From JBMNSK01 sp050945155 (lineage in GTDB: Bacteria; Actinomycetota; Coriobacteriia; Coriobacteriales; Eggerthellaceae): a DNA stretch of 6,449 nt. The notes below the pieces were generated by a model. The model was not told where the DNA came from. It saw only the letters and a program-made list of their open reading frames with translations, and did not search any database. This document shows positions 1-4,481 of this stretch, one piece after another. Position 1 is the stretch's first letter. Each line of letters begins with the position of its first letter. The translations under genes and the position numbers were made by a program. The stretch spans positions 1-6,449 of the forward strand of contig JBMNSK010000049.1 in the NCBI GenBank assembly GCA_050945155.1, written 5' to 3'.

Positions 1-18
1 ATCTATTTGACAAAAAGC

Positions 19-46
19 ATGACTTTGAAATTCGATTTCTTGTCAT
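19..46 (-). other. Leader hairpin
   Basis: On the minus strand ATGAC (46-42) pairs with GTCAT (23-19), and inside it GAAAT pairs with ATTTC around a 3-base loop. Small internal bulges separate the two stems. Its place at the downstream end of the presumed rRNA leader would suit a processing or folding element, but the function is inferred only from position. Confidence 0.4.
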
Positions 47-62
47 CCACAGTATCCGGTTT

Positions 63-92
63 TCAAGGTTCTTTTGACCCCTTTAAAGAAAG
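63..92 (-). promoter_or_regulatory. boxA-like antitermination sites (two candidates)
   Basis: The known boxA consensus bound by NusB/NusE in rRNA leaders is TGYTCTTTRA. On the minus strand, CTTTCTTTAA (92-83) matches 8 of 10 positions but lies inside a small hairpin. AGAACCTTGA (72-63) matches 6 of 10 but sits in the context CCTTGAAAACC that typifies rRNA leaders and spacers. Either could be the functional site. The call depends on this being an rRNA leader. Confidence 0.4.
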
Positions 93-152
93 GGCGCGCC
101 GGTGCTATCAGCACAGCGCAAGCAAACTCTCGTATCGAAAGCGCAACGCGTT

Positions 153-181
153 ATGATGCCGTTTGCTTCCGACATTGTCAA
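153..181 (-). promoter_or_regulatory. Promoter P2 of the presumed rRNA operon
   Basis: On the minus strand there is a perfect -35 TTGACA (181-176), a 17-base spacer and a -10 CATCAT (158-153, 4 of 6 consensus matches). Directly upstream is an A/T-rich tract (about 182-208) that could act as an UP element. Transcription would start near 146 and run toward position 1. The second of two tandem promoters, it lies about 137 bases downstream of P1, an arrangement typical of rRNA operons. Confidence 0.6.
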
Positions 182-242
182 CAACTTTTTAATCTTTCCA
201 AAAAGATTTCGAAGGTGTCTACAACTACGAGTGATGCACCCG

Positions 243-280
243 TGTCTCTGCCTCATTTTCAAAAAAATGTTTGAGAGACA
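243..280 (-). other. Long hairpin at the 5' end of the P1 transcript
   Basis: The outer stem TGTCTCT (243-249) pairs with AGAGACA (274-280). The inner stem CATTTT (254-259) pairs with AAAATG (264-269), with a 4-base loop and a symmetric 4x4 internal loop between the two stems. The predicted P1 start (about 283) places this hairpin at or near the very 5' end of the minus-strand RNA. It lacks a following U-run, so it does not look like a terminator. A role in RNA stability or as a protein-binding DNA palindrome is possible but unproven. Confidence 0.45.
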
Positions 281-289
281 GGAACACTT

Positions 290-318
290 ATTGTATCCGC
301 ATTGGGCCAATTCTTCAA
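290..318 (-). promoter_or_regulatory. Promoter P1 of the presumed rRNA operon
   Basis: On the minus strand, -35 TTGAAG (318-313; 4 of 6 matches) and -10 TACAAT (295-290; 5 of 6) are separated by exactly 17 bases. An A/T-rich run (AAAATTTTTC) directly precedes the -35 and may be an UP element. The predicted start is near 283. It lies downstream of the tyrS terminator hairpin, so it starts a new transcription unit rather than serving tyrS. Confidence 0.65.
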
Positions 319-380
319 GAAAAATTTTGCTTGTGAACAGTTGGTGAAGGGTCCTATCTGGACCGTGTCTTTAACAATAT

Positions 381-408
381 CTAGGGGCGCTCCAAAGAGT
401 GCCCCTAG
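381..408 (-). terminator. Likely tyrS transcription terminator hairpin
   Basis: CTAGGGGC (381-388) pairs with GCCCCTAG (401-408), followed inward by one mismatch (A opposite C in minus-strand RNA, a G-U pair in plus-strand RNA) and CTC/GAG around a 4-base loop. The stem is GC-rich and strong, and begins 63 bases after the tyrS stop codon. The following minus-strand sequence (ATATTGTTAAAG) is only moderately U-rich, so termination efficiency is uncertain. It separates tyrS from the tandem promoters downstream. Confidence 0.55.
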
Positions 409-470
409 GCTCTGTTGATACGTACCAAAGATGAAGCTTCGACACGTAAAAAGCTTTGCAGTCGTCTTCT

Positions 471-1682
471 TTATGGAAGCTGGATGAACTTGCGTTTGCC
501 AACCTGCAGGGTTGCTCCTTGAAGCTTTTCGGGTTCAATGTTATAGGACTTCTTCGGCAAAGCCTCACCGTTAATCTTTACCCCACCACCATCAATGAGG
601 CGCCGCGCTTCGCCAGCAGACTGTGCAAGGCCTGCATCAGAAATGAGACGTGCAAGATAAACCTGGCCGTCATCATTTATGACAATTTCACCCTCATACA
701 CTGGAATGTCGTCGGGGATATCATGCTGCTTGAAAAGAAGGTCGAACTGCTTTTCGGCTTCTTCTGCTTCGTTTGCGTCGTAATAGGCTTCAACGATATT
801 GCGCGCAAGGTGGCGCTTTACCTTGTTCGGATGCAGACTGCCGTCAGCTAAACCGTGTTCAATTTCGTCAATCTCACCCACGGGAACCGTCGAAGCAAGA
901 CGGTAGTACTTAATCATAAGCTCGTCAGGAATGGACATAACTTTTCCGAACATGTCCGCCGGCTCGTCAGTCAGGCCGATGTAGTTGCCATAGCTCTTCG
1001 ACATCTTCTGAACGCCATCCGTACCCTCAAGGAGCGGAAGTGTCAGGCAGGCCTGCGGTTCCATATCGAGTTTTTCCATAAGTTCGCGACCCGCTAAGAG
1101 GTTGAAGAGTTGATCGTTTCCGCCAATTTCAACATCTGCCTTCGTCACAACTGAGTCATAGGCCTGCAGAACTGGATAAAGGAATTCATGAAGACCGATG
1201 GGAAGATTTTTCGTATACCGATTATGGAAGTCGTCACGCTCAAGAATTCGTGCGACCGTAAAGTTGCTCGAGACCTTCAAAATTTGTTCAAGGTCCATAG
1301 AAAGCAGCCACTCAGAGTTATGGACGAGTTTCGTTTTCTTCGGATCGAGGATCTTGAAAGCCTGGTCCACATAGGTCTGCGCGTTGATTTCAATCTGTTC
1401 ACGGGAGAGCTGAGGACGGGTTGTGTTGCGGCCGGAAGGGTCACCAATTAAAGCGGTTCCATCGCCAATGATGAGCGTAACCTCGTGACCGAGGTCCTGA
1501 AACTGACGTAGCTTGCGCAGAGGAACAGCATGTCCAAGATGAATATCGGGAGCAGTAGGATCCACGCCAAGTTTGATAGTAAGCGGGCGGTTTTGCTTAA
1601 GCTTTTCTAACAGTCCGTCTTTGGGGACGATTTGCGCTGCACCGCTTGCAAGGATATGTAGTTGTTCTTCAGCCGAAAGCAT
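471..1682 (-). CDS. tyrS: Tyrosyl-tRNA synthetase (KMSKS-type TyrRS)
   Basis: This class Ic aminoacyl-tRNA synthetase activates tyrosine with ATP and charges tRNA-Tyr in the cytoplasm. The 403-residue protein is of normal length and intact. Visible are the HIGH-type motif HLGH (48-51, within DPTAPDIHLGHAVPL), the tyrosine-pocket region YPVLQAYD (169-176), GGNDQ (187-191), the KMSKS loop (226-230, VQKMSKSYGN) and a C-terminal S4 RNA-binding domain (about 341-401). A KMSKS loop rather than KFGKT places it in the TyrZ/TyrRS-2-like branch, not the E. coli TyrS-like branch. The ATG start is supported by a Shine-Dalgarno AGGGAG (1693-1688) 5 bases upstream. It lies 162 bases downstream of the U32 gene on the same strand, but an intervening hairpin and its own -10 element argue for separate transcription. 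No T-box leader is visible. Confidence 0.97.
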   Translation of the reverse strand: MLSAEEQLHILASGAAQIVPKDGLLEKLKQNRPLTIKLGVDPTAPDIHLGHAVPLRKLRQFQDLGHEVTLIIGDGTALIGDPSGRNTTRPQLSREQIEINAQTYVDQAFKILDPKKTKLVHNSEWLLSMDLEQILKVSSNFTVARILERDDFHNRYTKNLPIGLHEFLYPVLQAYDSVVTKADVEIGGNDQLFNLLAGRELMEKLDMEPQACLTLPLLEGTDGVQKMSKSYGNYIGLTDEPADMFGKVMSIPDELMIKYYRLASTVPVGEIDEIEHGLADGSLHPNKVKRHLARNIVEAYYDANEAEEAEKQFDLLFKQHDIPDDIPVYEGEIVINDDGQVYLARLISDAGLAQSAGEARRLIDGGGVKINGEALPKKSYNIEPEKLQGATLQVGKRKFIQLP

Positions 1683-1687
1683 CTTTT

Positions 1688-1724
1688 CTCCCTAATATAA
1701 GTCTTCATTCAGCCTGCGATTCTA
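1688..1724 (-). promoter_or_regulatory. tyrS extended -10 promoter and ribosome binding site
   Basis: On the minus strand TAGAAT (1724-1719, 5 of 6 consensus matches) is preceded by TGT, giving a TGn extended -10. No good -35 stands 17 bases upstream (CAAAGG), as is common with extended -10 promoters. The start would fall near 1712, giving a leader of about 30 bases. The Shine-Dalgarno AGGGAG (1693-1688) lies 5 bases before the ATG. Confidence 0.5.
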
Positions 1725-1761
1725 ACACAGAAAGAGAAGCGCCTTTGGTGGCGTTACAAAA

Positions 1762-1822
1762 GGATTATTCTCAAGAACCGGTTTCTCAGATTATCTCCAG
1801 TAAAAGTTCCAAAGATTATCTC
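1762..1822 (-). repeat. Three direct repeats with about 25-base period upstream of tyrS
   Basis: On the minus strand, GAGATAATCT occurs at 1822-1813 and again, identical, at 1797-1788. A variant GAGAATAATCC lies at 1772-1762. Both gaps are exactly 15 bases. The array sits between the U32 stop codon and the tyrS -10 element, ending about 38 bases upstream of it. The spacing and position suit an operator for a multimeric regulator, but I do not recognise the motif. The first copy lies in the loop of the hairpin that follows the U32 gene. Confidence 0.5.
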
Positions 1823-1843
1823 GACCAGCCAATTTGGAACCTT
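1803..1843 (-). terminator. Possible terminator of the U32 gene
   Basis: In minus-strand RNA, AAGGUUCCAAA (from 1843) can pair with UUUGGAACUUU (to 1803): 8 perfect pairs, then one G-U and two A-U pairs, around a 19-base loop. A short U-run ends the 3' arm. It begins 2 bases after the U32 stop codon. The stem is AT-rich and the loop large, so it may be a weak terminator. Confidence 0.45.
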
Positions 1844-1844
1844 C

Positions 1845-4373
1845 TTAGCTTACACCCCTAAACAAATGGCCAGTTGTTCCGCGCTCTTTCGGCAAAGCTG
1901 CGCCGGTCTCAAGAGCAAGGTTGCGTGCTTTGACGAGGCGGCGGACAGCTATTTCTGTTTCCTTTGCTTCCATGAGCGTAGTATCAACCATAAAGCTTAC
2001 AAGTCCCATGGAAATAAGGTCGGGCAAAAGATGTACGACATCGAGGCGGACACCGTTATAAAGATGCGTCCTCCCAATCGCGTCGGTCACCACCGGAAAG
2101 TCGAAATCCTTGCGGTCGCGGAGGTAGTGGACCTTTCTGCGTCGTGCGCAGTGGGCGCAGTCTTCATTGCAGGGACCTTCGGCCATTAAAAGACAGTGCT
2201 CAGTTATCATGAGCTCCTGGTTACCTAAGACCATAAGACCCAAATTAAGCGGCGAAGAATTGGCAAGGTCGGCAATTTGGCCAAGTGTCAGCTCGGGCGA
2301 AAGCCAAACCATATCTGCACCAAAAGTTTTTAAAGCCTGAAGTGTCAGCGTGTTGGTAACGGGAACGTGGCTGCCCACTTCAAAAACGAGGTCGCGTTTT
2401 TTGGACTCAACCATAGCCCCCAAAGAATCGGCATAGACCCTATCCCCGTTACGAAGATAGGTCCAGGCATCGAACTCCTTCTCACTCAGACGGCGAGAAG
2501 GAAGTGTTTCGTGTTCGACAGTTGGCAAAACTACGATTGATTTTTTCGGATAGCCTGCCTGCTCAGCATCAACCAAAGCCCCGGCTATCTGGGCTTGTCC
2601 ACGCTTGTAATTCAAAGCTGGAACATAGATAGCGTCGGCTCCGGCACGTTTAGCAGCACGCGCGCAGGATGGATTGGTAGCAAGCGCAACAACGCGCAGG
2701 TCTCCAGAACTTTGTGCCTGCTGTCTTCGATGACCATGTCTTGGTACCTCATAGGACGCAAGCTTTGGTAAAGTTCTTCCATGATACGGAGCCAAGATAG
2801 TCTCGCTCAACATTTCGAGTGCTTCACTGCGCAGGTGGTGGAGCGCAGAAAACCCAAGCCCCACTCCCTCATCAAGGTTCACGCGTAGGTGAGTAAGCGA
2901 ATAAGGACTTTGCCCCATTCGACTAATGTGCTTGCGCACCTCTTCTTCAGAAATGCTTTTCGTACGGGCAGGCTCGACGAGAGGTCCCTCAGCTACAGCA
3001 GAGGCGCGACCATCGAGGGTCTCTACCGTCATCCGCATGAAAGATCCGGTATGAATATCTACTTCTGCACGTATAGGAATGCGCGGCTCGAATGGTTTGG
3101 ATTCAAAGCTTTCTTCGGCATTGCGCACTCGAAAGACGCGGTCCCCCTTGGCAACACGGTCGCGGGGACGCGCAAAAACGCGGTCACCGCGAAAATCATC
3201 CTCTGCCAAGGTGTAGGCGAAGTGACCCTTGTTGGTCCAAAATTCAAGAACATCCTTTGGGTGCAGGACTTCTTCAGAACTTATTTCAACAAGACCCTGC
3301 TTTATTGAGGCCACCCGTCCGATGAAAATTCCGCGGTTGTTTGGCCTGCCATAGCTCATAATTTCATTCCCACGTTTTCCCTCTAAATAGGCCGTGGTAA
3401 AACCGCGCGAGAAAGACTCTTCAAGCGTCTGACGCTCGCGCTTCGTTGCCCGAAGTGCCGTGGGCTTCTCATCCGAACTTACCTCAGAACTGCTCTTGTC
3501 CCCTGCAGCATACAAGGCGAAATCTTGGTCACCTTCACCATGGTTTTTAACGCGATTAAGTAAGCCGCGATAGATTAAAGTGACTGCATATACATAGTCA
3601 GCAGACTTCATGCGCCCCTCGATTTTGAGCGACTTTACACCGGCTGCCATAAGCTCTGGGATAAGGTCGATAGTGCAAAGGTCTTTAGGAGATAAGAGGC
3701 GATCCCCCGAAACGGGTATTTCGTCTTCGCTTCCCGCCTCATATAAAAAGTAAGGAAGCCTGCAGGCCTGGGCGCACATGCCTCTATTAGCGGACCTACC
3801 ACCAATAAGTGAGGACATAAGACACTGCCCCGAATAGCAAACACAGAGAGCGCCGTGGGCGAAAACTTCGACTTCCATGCCGAAGTCCCGAGCTGCCTGA
3901 GACAGGTAGTCTATCTCTTCTAAGGTTAGTTCGCGCGCAAGGGTCACCCGCTTTGCACCGAGCTGCGCAGCCGCTTCGATACCCGCAAGATTATGGATGT
4001 TCATCTGCGTTGATATATGCGTTTCAATTTCGGGAAGTGCTCGATGAAGTTCTGCAGCGATGCCGATGTCTTGAACGATTAGCGCATCAACCCCACTAAG
4101 GTATGCGTCCCGACCAAGATTCATAGCGGCATTGACCTCGGAAGGCAGGACCTCAATATTTAAGGTAAGATAAATCTTCACTCCGCGTAAGTGCGCATAG
4201 TCACAAGCTTCTCGAAGTGTTTCAAGCGTAAAGTTATCAGCACCGCGGCGCGCATTGAAAGAATCAAGGCCGAGATAGACGGCATCCGCGCCTGCACGGA
4301 CGGCTGCTTCTAAAGCTTCCCTGTTTCCTGCCGGCGCAAGAAGTTCTATCTTGCATTCCGATTTCTGCGTCAT
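1845..4373 (-). CDS. U32 'peptidase' family protein, long two-part form (RlhA-like, likely RNA hydroxylation)
   Basis: The 842-residue protein opens with the U32 hallmark ELLAPAGN (10-17) and AGADAVYLG (27-35). The family signature EVFAHGALCVCYSGQCLMSS spans 169-188. Cysteines C177, C184, C200 and C233 (in SPKDLCTID) match the four-cysteine pattern that holds an iron-sulfur cluster in characterised U32 proteins. The middle part (about 320-540) looks like the DUF3656 region. The final third starts with a second barrel-like segment (PSCARAAKRAGADAIYV, 568-584) and carries C727, C735, C739 and C742. Though named peptidases, studied relatives mostly modify nucleic acids or cofactors: RlhA hydroxylates 23S rRNA C2501, TrhP acts in tRNA wobble uridine hydroxylation, and UbiU/UbiV act in ubiquinone synthesis. 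The architecture best fits RlhA, but the substrate is inferred. The start precedes the family's conserved N-terminus by nine residues; the ribosome site (GGGAAA) is weak. A serine/acid-rich stretch at about 281-310 looks like a linker insertion. Confidence 0.9.
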   Translation of the reverse strand: MTQKSECKIELLAPAGNREALEAAVRAGADAVYLGLDSFNARRGADNFTLETLREACDYAHLRGVKIYLTLNIEVLPSEVNAAMNLGRDAYLSGVDALIVQDIGIAAELHRALPEIETHISTQMNIHNLAGIEAAAQLGAKRVTLARELTLEEIDYLSQAARDFGMEVEVFAHGALCVCYSGQCLMSSLIGGRSANRGMCAQACRLPYFLYEAGSEDEIPVSGDRLLSPKDLCTIDLIPELMAAGVKSLKIEGRMKSADYVYAVTLIYRGLLNRVKNHGEGDQDFALYAAGDKSSSEVSSDEKPTALRATKRERQTLEESFSRGFTTAYLEGKRGNEIMSYGRPNNRGIFIGRVASIKQGLVEISSEEVLHPKDVLEFWTNKGHFAYTLAEDDFRGDRVFARPRDRVAKGDRVFRVRNAEESFESKPFEPRIPIRAEVDIHTGSFMRMTVETLDGRASAVAEGPLVEPARTKSISEEEVRKHISRMGQSPYSLTHLRVNLDEGVGLGFSALHHLRSEALEMLSETILAPYHGRTLPKLASYEVPRHGHRRQQAQSSGDLRVVALATNPSCARAAKRAGADAIYVPALNYKRGQAQIAGALVDAEQAGYPKKSIVVLPTVEHETLPSRRLSEKEFDAWTYLRNGDRVYADSLGAMVESKKRDLVFEVGSHVPVTNTLTLQALKTFGADMVWLSPELTLGQIADLANSSPLNLGLMVLGNQELMITEHCLLMAEGPCNEDCAHCARRRKVHYLRDRKDFDFPVVTDAIGRTHLYNGVRLDVVHLLPDLISMGLVSFMVDTTLMEAKETEIAVRRLVKARNLALETGAALPKERGTTGHLFRGVS

Positions 4374-4428
4374 CTTAGGTTTCCCAGAACTTTCTTTTCA
4401 CTACCGCATAAATAAATTTGCCCTACGA

Positions 4429-4455
4429 CCGAGCGACCTGTTTCTCTCGGAGGTC
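4429..4455. repeat. Two interleaved inverted repeats in the divergent promoter region
   Basis: CCGAG (4429-4433) is complementary to CTCGG (4446-4450), and GACCT (4435-4439) is complementary to AGGTC (4451-4455). The arms cross, so in RNA only one hairpin could form at a time. The loop lengths do not fit a classical H-type pseudoknot. As DNA the block covers the -35 zone of the plus-strand gene, where an operator would act. As minus-strand RNA it could lie in the U32 leader. The arms are short and chance pairing is not excluded. Confidence 0.35.
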
Positions 4456-4462
4456 TGTACGC

Positions 4463-4474
4463 ATGGTAGTATAA
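4463..4474 (+). other. Possible three-codon mini-ORF with strong Shine-Dalgarno
   Basis: GGAGG (4449-4453) stands 9 bases upstream of an ATG that encodes only M-V-V before TAA. The stop lies 7 bases upstream of the penicillin-binding protein ATG. If an upstream promoter is used, ribosomes might load here and reinitiate at 4482. If transcription starts at 4482, it is not transcribed and the GGAGG is coincidental. I cannot tell which holds. Confidence 0.2.
4468..4473 (-). promoter_or_regulatory. Candidate -10 element for the U32 gene
   Basis: The minus strand reads TATACT (5 of 6 matches), overlapping base for base with the plus-strand TATAAA. A convincing -35 at the right spacing is missing; the best match, TTGTCT, lies 20 bases upstream. 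The start would be near 4461, giving an 88-base leader that contains the interleaved inverted repeats. Confidence 0.3.
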
Positions 4475-4475
4475 A
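4470..4475 (+). promoter_or_regulatory. -10 element of the penicillin-binding protein gene, possibly giving a leaderless mRNA
   Basis: TATAAA (5 of 6 matches) lies only 6 bases upstream of the ATG at 4482, so transcription would begin at or within a base or two of the A of the start codon. The -35 position (TCGGAG, 4447-4452) is poor. The start codon has AAGG directly abutting it with no spacing, which is not a usable Shine-Dalgarno arrangement. Leaderless mRNAs are common in Actinobacteria, which makes this plausible. Confidence 0.45.
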
Positions 4476-4481
4476 TGAAGG

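Larger units (their letters stand above)
1..146 (-). other. Probable 5' leader of an rRNA operon (16S gene expected beyond position 1)
   Basis: Read on the minus strand, this stretch follows two strong tandem promoters. It contains AGAACCTTGAAAACCGGATA (53-72), which closely resembles the antitermination and processing leader seen before 16S or within 16S-23S spacers of many Gram-positive bacteria. It also holds small hairpins at 102-114 (GTGCT/AGCAC), 79-94 (CCCTTT/AAAGGG) and 19-46. No open reading frame of note is present. No 16S sequence itself is visible, so the rRNA assignment is inferred from the leader's style and the promoters. It cannot be a 16S-23S spacer, because there is no room for 16S between it and tyrS. 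It could instead lead a tRNA cluster or another highly expressed RNA. Confidence 0.5.

Noticed and set aside
74..347. Several overlapping 66-81 codon frames in both directions
   Set aside because: They overlap the tandem promoters and leader hairpins, lack convincing ribosome sites, and have compositions unlike the real genes here.
240..370. CCGTGTCT repeated at 240-247 and 363-370
   Set aside because: An isolated 8-base repeat 123 bases apart, with no consistent placement relative to the promoters, is compatible with chance.
456..851. A 131-codon open frame on the plus strand
   Set aside because: It lies almost wholly antisense to tyrS, whose motifs are intact, and its translation shows no family features. 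It is a shadow frame.
1762..1822. CRISPR array
   Set aside because: The repeats are only about 10 bases with 15-base gaps, far too short for CRISPR repeats and spacers. An operator array is more likely.
1683..1844. T-box riboswitch for tyrS
   Set aside because: The gap is only 162 bases and lacks the conserved T-box sequence (AGGGTGG-type) and its antiterminator.
2889..3308. A 139-codon open frame on the plus strand
   Set aside because: It is antisense to the intact U32 coding region and its translation resembles no protein family.
1845..4373. U32 protein as a secreted collagenase or protease
   Set aside because: There is no signal peptide, and the cysteine pattern and architecture match RNA- and cofactor-modifying U32 members. 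The protease name is historical.
4429..4455. H-type RNA pseudoknot
   Set aside because: The loop between the stems is 6 bases and the loop that should cross stem 1 is 0-1 bases, which is the reverse of what a stable H-type pseudoknot needs.
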